The notes: generated by a model from the letters alone, not told the origin. 64,000 nucleotides of DNA from Granulosicoccus sp045110515 (GCA_045110515.1 JBGCGD010000011.1:1-64000), one strand, 5' to 3'. Shown: positions 7,395 through 16,747, counted from the first letter of the stretch. Program-made: numbers and translations.

Positions 7395-8801
7395 TTGCAG
7401 TCGCAACACTCTTATAAAAATGAAGTAGACGACGAGCTGGCATTTAATCAACTGCTTAGATCCGCTGCCATTTTGGTTGTTGATGATGAGCCGGGAATGC
7501 TCAATTTTTTAAAGCGTGCGCTAGAGGATCGTTGCGCATTACTCGAAGTGGCAGGGAGTGCTGAAGAGGCAGAAGCATTGCGATTGCGTTATCACTTCGA
7601 CTTACTTTTAGTTGATATACGCCTCCCCGGATTGTCCGGTTTGGATTGGATGAGCAAGTTAAGAGAGCGTGGTGTACAGACTCACGTTATCTACATGACT
7701 GCTTACGCTGACTTAGAGATGGCGATATCGGCGCTGAGAAATGGCGCAGATGATTTCATCATGAAGCCGTTCCGAACGGAGCAGATGTTTTTATCCATGC
7801 AACGAACACTCATGCGTCGTCAAATATTGCGTGAGAATTCTTTACTGCGTTTGCAGCTTCAACAAATTCAGGATGACAGTGGTCTGGTTGCAAACAGCTC
7901 GGCAATGAAAGCGATGCTGACTCTAGCTCAGCGTGCGGCACCTAGTCTCTCTCCTGTACTTATCCAAGGTGAGACGGGAACAGGAATGGGGATCATCGCT
8001 CGAGCCATACATTCCATGAGTCGGCGTAGCGGCTCTTTTGTGTCTTTCAATTGCGCATCGATAGACGAAGAGATGTTTGAGCAAGAGTTGTTTGGGGCGA
8101 CCGATGCATCCACTGCATCCAAACCTCTTTTGTCTGACGGACTATTTGTACATGCAGATAAGGGCACCCTGTTTTTAAATGAAGTGGGTTGTCTTCCGGA
8201 GTCAATTCAATCCAAACTTGTTGAAGTGCTTGAGACCGGTCGTATAAGACCCGTAGGTGGTATGCGCGATATTTCAGTGGATGTCAGAATCATTTCTGCA
8301 TCAACGCAAGATGTCGATCAGCTACATCATTCAGCAGCTTTGCGTGATGATTTGTTCTACCGCTTGAATGTACTCTCTATTGTTGTACCGCCATTACGAG
8401 AAAGAGGTTCTGACCTGCAACTGCTGGTCAATTATTTTATGGATCGTTTGTCCTCCGAAATGAGACAAGAGCGCGTAGAGCTGTTACATAATGATTGGCA
8501 GCTTTTAGAAAACTATTCGTGGCCGGGCAATGTGCGCGAACTTCGCAATGTTATAGAACGAACACTACTGCTTGGAGCCTTGCCGCTTGATAGCTTGAGT
8601 TCAGAGTCGCAAAGCTTGCAGTGGTCTGAGCCGGGATACCCTTTAGATTGGTCTATGGACGCCGTTGAGCGTGCTCATATTGAATCGGTTCTTGAATCGG
8701 TCAATAACAATAAGTCGGCTGCTGCGCGTTTGTTAGGTGTATCCCGAAAAACGCTCGAACGTAAACAAACGCTTTGGCAAAGCGCCGACACTTCGCAATA
8801 G
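7395..8801 (+). CDS. NtrC-family response regulator with degenerate AAA+ domain
   Basis: Response regulator of the pair with the downstream kinase. The receiver domain is intact: acidic pair Asp30/Asp31, phospho-acceptor Asp74 in LLVDIRLPG, Thr102 and Lys124. The central domain aligns with NtrC AAA+ but the key motifs are lost: Walker A reads GETGTGMG (residues 192-199, Met198 replacing the lysine), the GAFTGA loop is absent (ELFG is followed by ATDASTASKPLL), and Walker B is LFLNEVG with Asn262 for Asp. The arginine region DDLFYRLNVL and WPGNVREL are kept. A Fis-type HTH (NNNKSAAARLLGVSRKTLERK) ends it. Family knowledge says GAFTGA is needed to contact sigma-54, so a sigma-54-independent regulator is inferred. 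Confidence 0.88.
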   Translation: MQSQHSYKNEVDDELAFNQLLRSAAILVVDDEPGMLNFLKRALEDRCALLEVAGSAEEAEALRLRYHFDLLLVDIRLPGLSGLDWMSKLRERGVQTHVIYMTAYADLEMAISALRNGADDFIMKPFRTEQMFLSMQRTLMRRQILRENSLLRLQLQQIQDDSGLVANSSAMKAMLTLAQRAAPSLSPVLIQGETGTGMGIIARAIHSMSRRSGSFVSFNCASIDEEMFEQELFGATDASTASKPLLSDGLFVHADKGTLFLNEVGCLPESIQSKLVEVLETGRIRPVGGMRDISVDVRIISASTQDVDQLHHSAALRDDLFYRLNVLSIVVPPLRERGSDLQLLVNYFMDRLSSEMRQERVELLHNDWQLLENYSWPGNVRELRNVIERTLLLGALPLDSLSSESQSLQWSEPGYPLDWSMDAVERAHIESVLESVNNNKSAAARLLGVSRKTLERKQTLWQSADTSQ

Positions 8802-8817
8802 TGGTTAACGGTTATCA

Positions 8818-10986
8818 GTGATCCAGAAAGCAACCTCTAGTCGTTTTCTAAAACGCTTCTCGAATTTACGTTATCGTTTGTTGGCGTTGGTGCTAGTGCC
8901 TTTGTTGTTACTGACTGGCACGGTTGTTCTGTTGGCATCTAGGTGGTCTACCGATTACACCTACGAGCAACTGTTTACCAAAGTAAATACAGACTTACGT
9001 GTGGCCGGTGAGAGTTTTCAACGCATACAAAAAGATGGTCAACGAACCCTCTCTGCATTGGCCGCGAGTTCGAAAATGTCGGATCTTTTTTCAAAGCAAG
9101 ATTCTGATCAGCTAATCCAGTTACTCGATACATACCGTTCTGACTATAACTTTGATTTTTTAAAACTACTTTCTTTTGACGGAAAGCAACAGTTGAGTTC
9201 GAAAGGTTGGCTTAGCCACCATCTTCGAGAGTCCCCGTTAACTGAACAGTTGCTTTCGTTGAACAACGCCGATAACAACACTGGCGTGACCGGCATCGAA
9301 ATTTATTCAGCCGATGAATGGGGGCGTGAAGAGCGAATTCTTGCCGAAATGGTTGTGTTGCCTCTGTTGGCTACGGCGCGCGCCGCACCCAGTGACCGTT
9401 CGGCAGAAGATCGAGCCATGATTATCAGAACGTTGCAGCCGGTACTTAACGCTCGTGGAGAAAGGGTTGCCATATTAGAAGGCGGATTGCTACTTAATCG
9501 AAATTTCGATTTTGTCGATGAAATTCGAGATTTGGTATACGGTCCGGGAAGTCTCGCACCGGGTAGTCGAGGAACCGTTACGGTCTTCCTAGAAGATGTC
9601 CGTATAACCACTAATGTGCCTAAGAGCGATGACACTCGTGCGCTCGGTACCCGCGTATCTGTTGAAGTTCGCGATGCAGTTTTATCCAGAGGTGAGTCCT
9701 GGATTGATAGAGCCTTCGTAGTTAATGATTGGTATATATCGGCATACGAACCGATACTCGATGTTGCGGGGATGCGCGTCGGAATGCTGTACGCGGGCTA
9801 CTTGGAAGCGCCTTTTCGAGCCCAGCTGTATAAAGCAATCGCTGTATTGTCAGCCTTGGTTCTGGGAGGTAGCCTACTGGCGGTAGGTGCGGCAATACTA
9901 GGCGCAAGAGCGATATTCACACCGATAGAAGCGATGACATCAGTGGTGCGCGCCACAGCCGCGGGTGAGCATCGACGCATTGGACCAATGTCTACCGGTA
10001 ACGAAATTGGCGAGCTCGCCTCACAGTTCGATGCCATGCTGGATACGCTGGAGTCCCATCGTGATCGCATCGAACACGATGCCGCAGTATTAGAGGACAA
10101 AGTGCAGCACAGGACTGCCGAATTGGAAACCCAAAACCAACGGCTGCATGACTCTATCGATTTGTTACATAAAACCCGCCGACAATTGGCGACTGCGGAA
10201 AAGCTTGCAGCCTTAGGTGAGCTGACTGCCGGTGTAGCGCACGAAATCAATAATCCTACCGCCGTAATTTTGGGCAATATGGATGTCCTGGCAGCTGACC
10301 TAGGGCCTTCACGGGAGAGCGTGCAAACGGAAATCGATTTGATTATCGAGCAAGTTTATAGAATTCGCTCAATCACCGATCGGCTACTTCAGTACTCTCG
10401 CTCGGAAATTAAAAGCGGAGATCCTCGGCTTTCCAGTGAAAGTATTCGCTCGGACATTAGCCCGTCCAGATCTGAGTACGAGCAATCTCCGGTTGAGCCG
10501 GTCAATCTAGAATCAGTGATTGAGGATACGTTGAAGATGCTCTTGCACGAGTTCGAAGGGCAGGCGATCCAAGTCAATCAGTCACATTCTGCCCGGCAGC
10601 TTGCCCTGGTTGATCGTCAGGAGCTTCAGCAAGTGCTGGTCAATCTGATTACCAATGCGGCTGAGGCGATCCGGCAGAAAATTTCCGAGACTGATGAGAA
10701 AGGGGGTGAGCAGCAATCCATAACGATCAGCACCTCCGATCTGGATAATCAGCAGGTTCTGATTCGCGTTCAGGATTCCGGGTGTGGAATTGAGCCTCAG
10801 GATTTGCCAAGAGTATTTGACCCGTTCTTCACCAGTGGCAAAGTTCAAGGAACAGGCCTGGGCCTATCGGTGAGCTATGGAATTATCCGCCGCACAGGTG
10901 GTGATATTCGTGTTCAGTCCGACAACATGCAGGGGAGTATCTTTGACGTTTGCATCCCGGCACTTCGAATCGCCGGAAAAGGGTGA
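8818..10986 (+). CDS. Membrane sensor histidine kinase
   Basis: Sensor partner of the regulator 16 bases upstream. The 722-residue protein has a first membrane helix (about 20-42), a roughly 295-residue periplasmic region of Cache type ending WYISAYEPILDVAGMRVGMLYAGY, a second helix (about 337-362), a HAMP linker, a coiled coil, and a HisKA/HATPase core. His475 lies in GVAHEINNP, the N box is NLITNAAEAI, and DSGCGI and GTGLGLSVSYGI are the G boxes, so the kinase appears active. The H-box HEINNP type is common in NtrB-like kinases. It starts at a GTG. The ligand is unknown; the neighbourhood suggests formate, molybdate or a related carboxylate, but that is inference. Confidence 0.92.
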   Translation: MIQKATSSRFLKRFSNLRYRLLALVLVPLLLLTGTVVLLASRWSTDYTYEQLFTKVNTDLRVAGESFQRIQKDGQRTLSALAASSKMSDLFSKQDSDQLIQLLDTYRSDYNFDFLKLLSFDGKQQLSSKGWLSHHLRESPLTEQLLSLNNADNNTGVTGIEIYSADEWGREERILAEMVVLPLLATARAAPSDRSAEDRAMIIRTLQPVLNARGERVAILEGGLLLNRNFDFVDEIRDLVYGPGSLAPGSRGTVTVFLEDVRITTNVPKSDDTRALGTRVSVEVRDAVLSRGESWIDRAFVVNDWYISAYEPILDVAGMRVGMLYAGYLEAPFRAQLYKAIAVLSALVLGGSLLAVGAAILGARAIFTPIEAMTSVVRATAAGEHRRIGPMSTGNEIGELASQFDAMLDTLESHRDRIEHDAAVLEDKVQHRTAELETQNQRLHDSIDLLHKTRRQLATAEKLAALGELTAGVAHEINNPTAVILGNMDVLAADLGPSRESVQTEIDLIIEQVYRIRSITDRLLQYSRSEIKSGDPRLSSESIRSDISPSRSEYEQSPVEPVNLESVIEDTLKMLLHEFEGQAIQVNQSHSARQLALVDRQELQQVLVNLITNAAEAIRQKISETDEKGGEQQSITISTSDLDNQQVLIRVQDSGCGIEPQDLPRVFDPFFTSGKVQGTGLGLSVSYGIIRRTGGDIRVQSDNMQGSIFDVCIPALRIAGKG

Positions 10987-11107
10987 TGAGGTCGAGCGTT
11001 TTACGTTTTAGAACCTTCTTGAAACATTACGGTATGGCTGGTCACGCTAAGTTACATTTCATTCCGTCGATGTGTTGCTATCCTCTAGGACAAGTTAGGT
11101 TCATATT

Positions 11108-13282
11108 TTGGAAACAGCCATTGTGGCGCGCGCATATCCGCTCACTGATCTAGTCAAGCTCGTCAGAGCCTACGGAGTTCTCGCTGGAACTTCTGATATG
11201 GAACGCGTTGTTGCAGGTACCCTGTCGCGCAAGTGGATCGCGAAAGAGGTAGAGCACTTCGTTCCTCTTTCCTCCTTGCCCGAACCTCTGTTCAATACCC
11301 AGCGCGGACGGGATATCTTAGCTACTGAGTTTTTCTCCGATCAGGATATAGACCCTGAAACAATCTGCCCGGAAGAACTCGATATCAGGGGTGCCGGTCG
11401 CGAGCATCTAATCAACACCAATCGCCTGCCTAAACTTGAGCCAATTATTCATCAGGCTGTTCTGGCGGCGAACATGCTGTTGGGCGTTAGATTGTACGGA
11501 GCGCACGGCAAAGGCATGACGTCTATGTCTCACGACATGATTGTGGCGACAATGCTGCAGGACTCCTACGGCAAGGCACACCGTTACGGTGCTTTTTCGA
11601 CTGAGGATAACGAACTGGTCGATAGCACGTACCTATTCAGTTGGTTTGGAGACTCAGTGGCTAAACTGGTCATAGCAATCAACGAGTACCTTGTCGAATT
11701 CAACGAAGCTGTTGAGAACGGCACTGAAATACCGCAGCCCCCATCAGCGGAAATCGCCACAGCTATCGCGGCCACTCAGGCCAGCCGACTTCGTTTGGTT
11801 GCCCGTGCGGCAGGAGATAAAGTCATTAGCTTTATGGACGCTGAGATGCGGATGGAGCTTGGCGAAGCAGGCGTGGATTGTTCCTGCCAATTTCCTGAAA
11901 AGCCGCTACTTAAAAAGCATTATGAATTAACTGTCGCGGCCTTTAAGCTCACAGGCGTTGATCACTACGCATTGCGAGAACCGTTAAGAAACACGCTATT
12001 GATGGCGGTCAGAGACGCGCTCGATGATCCTGAAAAGCTCGAACGTTTATCAGGCAGACGCGGGAAGGCGGTTCACGAGGTTCATATCAATTTACCCGTC
12101 ATGGAGTACTTCGTCGCAGCCGAAGCGCCGAACAGCATCGAATCTGTCCATATTGCCAGTCTCGAGATGATGCGCTCGCTTGAGAAAGGTCGGCGAAAAT
12201 CACTGAGTACCATGGCGGCTCATGCCTTTAGAATCGCCGCCATTGCAGAACGTGTCTTGGGCCGAGCACTTGAACCCCTCGTTATCACCTTGGCCATGCT
12301 CCATGATGTTGTCGAGGATGGCTCAGAGCGGGTCACCGGTTACGGCCACTCATTAAGAAAAATTCAGTTTCGATTTGGCGGGCCAATTGCCGCCATGGTA
12401 TCGGAGCTGACAGATTCTTCGGTTGATTCAGCCGGGGCTAGCAAAGCCAAGTTGACTCTACAGCAGCCGCATTTGCTCTCCCCACAGGCGCAATACAACG
12501 TTGGCCGATTTACCGACATGACAGTTAAGGCCACGGAAGCAGGCGTCCCTTATACCCTAGCGGGTATCGTTATCAAGTTGCTTGATACCGTTGTTTCTCT
12601 AGAAGAAGGTATACGAGACCCTGAACTCATGACGGGCCACTGGCGACACAGCGGTGCGAGAATTTACTGGGCGGAGCGCGATCGCGGGGCTATTGTCAGA
12701 CCCCTCGTCGAGCGCCTTCTGATTGAACTGAAAGACAGCGAAGCAGACCCTCAATATGCAACTCGACCGCATCACGTCAATACTGTGCGTTTAAAAGCTG
12801 GGTCCGCTATCGTCGATACGGTGCTTGCGTATGAGGACGTGTACGTCACTCAAAATTTAGCCATCCTTGCCCACGAATATGGCTTGGATGAAAATCAGCG
12901 CGAATTACTCATCGCTCTTTTCTATGACAGTAACGTCAACAGAGAACAATTTTCAGCGCGAGTGCTTGATGCGCTACTGGATGATAGCCAGCTTGTCATA
13001 AGCCTTGCCTCCGGCCGATTGCCGCGATTGGGTTACACAACGCTCTACGCTAAAGATGCCACTGGCGATTCCCCGCGCAGCGAAGACACTTTTCTTGAAT
13101 ATCGCGCCAGTGCGCTACGCCGTCAGGAAATTCGTCGCGAGTTGGGAATAGATACTCCGGAGAAATTGACGGGCCTTGCCTTGCGTCAAGAGCAGGTGCT
13201 GAGGGTGTTTGATCGTTCTCTTTTAAATGCACGCTTGAATGCTCAGTCGCACACCGAATCGTTAGCTGCGACCGGCAGCTAA
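11108..13282 (+). CDS. Large HD-domain protein of unknown function
   Basis: A 724-residue soluble protein, third gene after the regulator and kinase (121-base gap, no terminator seen). Residues about 360-500 form an HD domain: His372 in MAAHAFRI, His399-Asp400 in LAMLHDVVEDGSERV and Asp493 in KLLDTVVSLEEG. The HDVVED box resembles the (p)ppGpp hydrolase domain of RelA/SpoT, but no synthetase, TGS or ACT domain follows. The first 340 and last 200 residues match nothing I recognise; RLYGAHGKGMTSMSHDMIVATM near residue 140 hints at a second, diverged helical domain. The start is a TTG with weak ribosome site, so the N-terminus is uncertain. A role in signalling with the two-component pair is inferred from position only. 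Confidence 0.7.
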   Translation: METAIVARAYPLTDLVKLVRAYGVLAGTSDMERVVAGTLSRKWIAKEVEHFVPLSSLPEPLFNTQRGRDILATEFFSDQDIDPETICPEELDIRGAGREHLINTNRLPKLEPIIHQAVLAANMLLGVRLYGAHGKGMTSMSHDMIVATMLQDSYGKAHRYGAFSTEDNELVDSTYLFSWFGDSVAKLVIAINEYLVEFNEAVENGTEIPQPPSAEIATAIAATQASRLRLVARAAGDKVISFMDAEMRMELGEAGVDCSCQFPEKPLLKKHYELTVAAFKLTGVDHYALREPLRNTLLMAVRDALDDPEKLERLSGRRGKAVHEVHINLPVMEYFVAAEAPNSIESVHIASLEMMRSLEKGRRKSLSTMAAHAFRIAAIAERVLGRALEPLVITLAMLHDVVEDGSERVTGYGHSLRKIQFRFGGPIAAMVSELTDSSVDSAGASKAKLTLQQPHLLSPQAQYNVGRFTDMTVKATEAGVPYTLAGIVIKLLDTVVSLEEGIRDPELMTGHWRHSGARIYWAERDRGAIVRPLVERLLIELKDSEADPQYATRPHHVNTVRLKAGSAIVDTVLAYEDVYVTQNLAILAHEYGLDENQRELLIALFYDSNVNREQFSARVLDALLDDSQLVISLASGRLPRLGYTTLYAKDATGDSPRSEDTFLEYRASALRRQEIRRELGIDTPEKLTGLALRQEQVLRVFDRSLLNARLNAQSHTESLAATGS

Positions 13283-13291
13283 CGTTAACTA

Positions 13292-14236
13292 TCAATCGAT
13301 GGTGACTAATTGAGTGTTTGGCATCAATTGATAACCACTGAGGCTTGTGGCCATGGCATGAGTATTCGCATCCTGAAAACGTGCAATAAAGTCTTGCACA
13401 AGGGTTCGAAAGTAAGTTTTGCGGGTCATGACAAGATCAAGAGAAACATCTGCGACCGGTAAATAGGGAAGTTGGAATTCCTCGGCTGTGCTCTGTACGC
13501 CACAACTGACATCGGCTGCTCCGCTGTGAACAGCCGCGACCGCGCTGCGCTCACTGTTGCATTGTGTTGAGACTTTTAGCGACGACAGGCTTTGGCCATG
13601 GGTTGAGCAGAGGTCTTCCAGAAGTCGTTCTGTCCCTGAATCATTTTGTCGCATTGCCCAGCGAAGTGAGTCGTCGCTAATAACTTGGGCCACGTTTGGT
13701 GCCGCGCTCGTAAGATCAACTGATCGGTTCAGCACTAAGCCCTGGCTTCGTTGTAAGCATCTTACGATGACCCAGCTGTGATGATTTCGATAACAGCGGA
13801 GTAGACCCAAATGCCGTCTAGCGTTTTCTTCACTGGCTCCCCAATTGATAAAACACGCATCGATACGACCGCAGTCGAGCATTCTCAATCCATGGCGGGT
13901 CCCGGACGGGCTATAACTGACTAACGCATTTTGCTGCCATTCAATAGCGGCGTTATTACATAGGTAGTGAATGAGTCGATCATCGCTGCCACCAATGAGC
14001 AACCTGTCATGCATCACACCACCATGACTGTTTTCCAACAACCAGTCATCGATTAACTGGCGAGGAAATATCCACTTCCCGGTGACTTTGGTGCCCGGAA
14101 TTTCTCCGCACCCGGCCATCTGATAAATCTTCTTTTCATTGACGTGCAGTAGCTCAGCCAGCTGCGGCACCGTCAAGAAGGACGGATTCGCCATCGCCGG
14201 ATTACTTACGCGCTTCTTGTCAGGTGTGGCGCTCAT
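13292..14236 (-). CDS. HTH regulator with periplasmic-binding-protein-like domain
   Basis: A 314-residue protein with an excisionase/MerR-type helix-turn-helix at about residues 17-66 (FLTVPQLAELLHVNEKKIYQM, then GKWIFPRQLIDDWL) and a PBP-like domain after it (about 78-300). This architecture is common beside fdhD and molybdoenzyme genes, where the C-domain is thought to sense an oxyanion or cofactor-related ligand. It follows fdhD by 6 bases, so the two are co-transcribed, and converges on the HD-protein gene with a 9-base gap. It is a good candidate for controlling the divergent fdh operon. The ligand is not visible from sequence. Confidence 0.8.
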   Translation of the reverse strand: MSATPDKKRVSNPAMANPSFLTVPQLAELLHVNEKKIYQMAGCGEIPGTKVTGKWIFPRQLIDDWLLENSHGGVMHDRLLIGGSDDRLIHYLCNNAAIEWQQNALVSYSPSGTRHGLRMLDCGRIDACFINWGASEENARRHLGLLRCYRNHHSWVIVRCLQRSQGLVLNRSVDLTSAAPNVAQVISDDSLRWAMRQNDSGTERLLEDLCSTHGQSLSSLKVSTQCNSERSAVAAVHSGAADVSCGVQSTAEEFQLPYLPVADVSLDLVMTRKTYFRTLVQDFIARFQDANTHAMATSLSGYQLMPNTQLVTID

Positions 14237-14242
14237 TGTCGT

Positions 14243-15130
14243 CTACGAGGCCAAGTCACGCATGCCTTTGGTCGGAGGTGGTGTCCTGCGCTCCGGGGGA
14301 ATGGCATCGAACTCCATGTTTTCCCGGCCGTTGTAAATCATAAAATGTCGCCCTTTGGCGCGAGCGATCATCGTCATGCCGATCTCCTGAGCTAGTTCCA
14401 AACCCATTTGTGTCACACCCGATCGGGAAAGCAGAGTTGGAATGCCCATAAAAGCCGTTTTCATGACGATTTCAGAGGTTAGGCGTCCTGTGGTGTAAAA
14501 AATTTTGTCATCGCCTGTCAGCCCTTGAAGCCACATCTTTCCTGCGATTGCATCGGCAGCGTTGTGCCGGCCTACATCTTCAATATGCATGAGCGATTGC
14601 GTTGATGTGCAAAGACCGCAACCATGCACCGCTCCAGAGACACGATATACATCGTTAAGCTGACTGACGTTTTTGATAAGCGCATAAAGCTCGGATTGCT
14701 TAAGAGAAGGTTTGCTAAGCGTAACTTCATAAAGCTTGTCGACGGTACAGCTGAAGATAGTGCCTTGGCCACAGCCGCTTGTAATGATTCGGCGTTTCAT
14801 CTTTTCTTGCCAATCAGAAATTCCTTGTCCCTCATGGGTAGTGACATCTACAAGTTCTCTATCCCAATCCACTTCCACCGATTTAATCAGGCTAATGTCT
14901 TCAATGAGTTTCTGATTTCTGATGTAGCCAAGCGTCAGCGCTTCCGGTTGAGTTCCCAAGGTCATCAGAGTCACGACTTCCATGCCATCAACACGGATGG
15001 TTAGCGGTAATTCGCCGGGAATGTGAGCATCGACAGAATCACCAAACTCATTAACAGCGACAACCCCGTGAGCCGGCATCAGCCCTTCGTTGCTCAGGAC
15101 GGGTTTGTAGGGCTTGGAGGTATTCGTCAT
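14243..15130 (-). CDS. fdhD: Formate dehydrogenase sulfurtransferase FdhD
   Basis: Sulfurtransferase that transfers sulfur from IscS to the molybdenum bis-MGD cofactor, needed for active formate dehydrogenase; acts in the cytoplasm. The 295-residue product has the family length and features: TSGCGQGTIFSC (Cys120 region), the CxxC loop HGCGLCTS (Cys171, Cys174), and EDVGRHNAADAIAGKMWLQG, followed by TTGRLTSEIVMKTA and SRSGVT. First gene of a two-gene minus-strand operon with the HTH/PBP regulator, divergent from the DUF3305-fdhABC operon across a 247-base promoter region. Start ATG at 15130 has no strong ribosome site. Confidence 0.95.
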   Translation of the reverse strand: MTNTSKPYKPVLSNEGLMPAHGVVAVNEFGDSVDAHIPGELPLTIRVDGMEVVTLMTLGTQPEALTLGYIRNQKLIEDISLIKSVEVDWDRELVDVTTHEGQGISDWQEKMKRRIITSGCGQGTIFSCTVDKLYEVTLSKPSLKQSELYALIKNVSQLNDVYRVSGAVHGCGLCTSTQSLMHIEDVGRHNAADAIAGKMWLQGLTGDDKIFYTTGRLTSEIVMKTAFMGIPTLLSRSGVTQMGLELAQEIGMTMIARAKGRHFMIYNGRENMEFDAIPPERRTPPPTKGMRDLAS

Positions 15131-15377
15131 GGACGGGTCTCGGAACTGATCTGATCATCGACTTTAAGAGTCTGAGCGGCGCAAGTGAAGTCTAACGCTG
15201 ACGGAGATTTCGCGTGCAAGTGATTTATTGAGACAATTTGTCCCGATTTATTGGGTGCTTTGCACTTTTCTCGATTATCAGGGCGGTTTCGGGGCATTCG
15301 TAGGTGAAGAAAGGGTTCAAGAGCTGTTCCGCGCGTGCAATAGTAGAGCCTGTGTGTGGGTCGTTCGAACGGTTGCT
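15131..15377. promoter_or_regulatory. Divergent control region of fdhD and the fdh operon
   Basis: This 247-base gap separates fdhD (minus) from the DUF3305-fdhABC operon (plus), so it must hold both promoters. An 11-base palindrome GACAATTTGTC lies at 15232-15242. I find no -24/-12 element with the GG-N10-GC spacing required by sigma-54, which agrees with the loss of GAFTGA in the nearby NtrC-type regulator. An open frame crosses the region into the DUF3305 gene but its composition is not protein-like before the ATG at 15378. Confidence 0.5.
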
Positions 15378-15935
15378 ATGTCTGCTGATTCTAAAATTCG
15401 TTTGCAATTGCCTGTAACGGTCCTGTTAGAGCGCAGAATAATCACGCGTTCATTCTGGTCATTACCATCTTGGTATTTGCACACAGTGGCCGTCGGCGAC
15501 AATGTGGCTGCCAACGCCTTGCAATCTGATTCATCGGTAGAAACCGGCAGTACGGATAAGGGCGACCTTTTTGCTTGGAACGGCTTCAAAGTCACGCTCT
15601 ACAAAGACGCCTGCGAGCGTTACTGGCATGCGCTTATCGGAGATAAGCCTCTAGTCTACGTTGTCTGCCGTGATGATGCTGACGATCCGGATGAGTCTGG
15701 CGTGACGATCAGTCCGGTCATTGTCACCATCGACTATGACGAGGCGACCGCATGTGCCGAGACAGATTCACTGGTGCTTAGTGCTCCCATCCCTCCGGAA
15801 CTCTACCGCTACATGGAAGCGTTTGTACTTGAACACTACAAGCCTGCTCCTTTTAAGAAGCGCAAAAGGCGCAACTGGTCGGAGGAGCCGGGTAACGGTT
15901 CCCAAAAGACTGGCAATGGGATTAATCGTTCATGA
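15378..15935 (+). CDS. DUF3305 protein, formate dehydrogenase cluster
   Basis: A 185-residue protein. The frame is open from 15228, but the ATG at 15378 gives MSADSKIRLQLPVTVLLERR, matching the usual DUF3305 beginning (polar start, then PVxVVLERR); the upstream extension looks like non-coding sequence. The family is found almost only in front of DUF3306 and formate dehydrogenase genes of proteobacteria and has no assigned biochemical role; an assembly or regulation role is inferred. The C-terminus is basic (KKRKRRNW). Its stop overlaps the next gene as ATGA. Confidence 0.8.
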   Translation: MSADSKIRLQLPVTVLLERRIITRSFWSLPSWYLHTVAVGDNVAANALQSDSSVETGSTDKGDLFAWNGFKVTLYKDACERYWHALIGDKPLVYVVCRDDADDPDESGVTISPVIVTIDYDEATACAETDSLVLSAPIPPELYRYMEAFVLEHYKPAPFKKRKRRNWSEEPGNGSQKTGNGINRS

Positions 15936-16723
15936 CCGATCAAACTAAGGACCCCGGATTTTTAAGGCGATGGTCAACCCGTAAACGAGAGGCGGCAAAT
16001 TCTTCGACTATCGAAGACTGGCCCAACAAAGAAGCGCCCATCGAGCTTTCATTTCCTGATATCGATGTTGACGCTGGCATTAGTCCGCTCACATCGGTCG
16101 AAAAAACGCATCAAGACTCTGAGCAAGTATCGGCACAGCCTATAGAGGAAGTCGATGCTGAAACAGAGCCGCTACTTACGGATGCGGATATGCCACCGAT
16201 TGAAAGCTTGACAGCCTCTAGTGATGTCAGCGCATTTTTCAATAAAGGGGTAAGTGCTGCACTACGAAAGGCTGCGCTACGGTATGTGTTCCAGCAACCC
16301 GAATTTAATGTACGCGATGGGCTTAATGATTACGACGGCGATTACACGGTTTTCGAACCGTTAGGTGACACCATAACTTCAGACATGAAATTCCATGCTG
16401 CTCGTAAAGAAAAAGCCCGTTTAGAAGCCGAAGCCGAAGCAAAAAGGGCTGAAGAAGACTTGCAGAAGCAGCAGGAAAAACTGGAACAAGAGCGCATGCA
16501 GCAGGAAGCTGCTGAGAAAAGTGACGCCAGCGAGCAAGAGGCGCCGGAGCAAACCGAAAAATCGCCGAATGACGATAAGTCCACCGACCAGCGTGAACCG
16601 CCAGATGAAGTCGATGAGTCCGATCTTGAGGATCCAGCATTGCAGTTAGCCGAAAAGGACGATGAGTCACTTGCTTCAGACATTTTCAGCTCCGTTAAAA
16701 AAGACGTAACCGAATCAGTATGA
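15932..16723 (+). CDS. DUF3306 protein, formate dehydrogenase cluster
   Basis: A 263-residue protein. The N-terminus FLRRWSTRKREA and the core SAALRKAALRYVFQQPEF, NVRDGLNDYDGDYTVFEPLG and ITSDMKFHAA are the DUF3306 signature. The last 120 residues form a charged E/K/A-rich coiled-coil region (about 150-250) not needed for the family match. Cytoplasmic, no membrane helix. It is coupled to DUF3305 by an ATGA overlap and precedes the poly-ferredoxin gene by 24 bases. Function not established for the family; it travels with membrane or NAD-linked formate dehydrogenases. Confidence 0.85.
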   Translation: MTDQTKDPGFLRRWSTRKREAANSSTIEDWPNKEAPIELSFPDIDVDAGISPLTSVEKTHQDSEQVSAQPIEEVDAETEPLLTDADMPPIESLTASSDVSAFFNKGVSAALRKAALRYVFQQPEFNVRDGLNDYDGDYTVFEPLGDTITSDMKFHAARKEKARLEAEAEAKRAEEDLQKQQEKLEQERMQQEAAEKSDASEQEAPEQTEKSPNDDKSTDQREPPDEVDESDLEDPALQLAEKDDESLASDIFSSVKKDVTESV

Positions 16724-16747
16724 GTTGTATTTCAAGGATATAAAAAA

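Noticed and set aside
15228..15377. N-terminal extension of the DUF3305 frame
   Set aside because: The extra 50 residues match no family start and overlap the divergent promoter region; the ATG at 15378 fits the family.
16323..16683. Two long antisense frames opposite the DUF3306 gene, rich in Ser and Cys
   Set aside because: They are mirror images of the E/K/A-rich coding sequence on the plus strand and show no family features.
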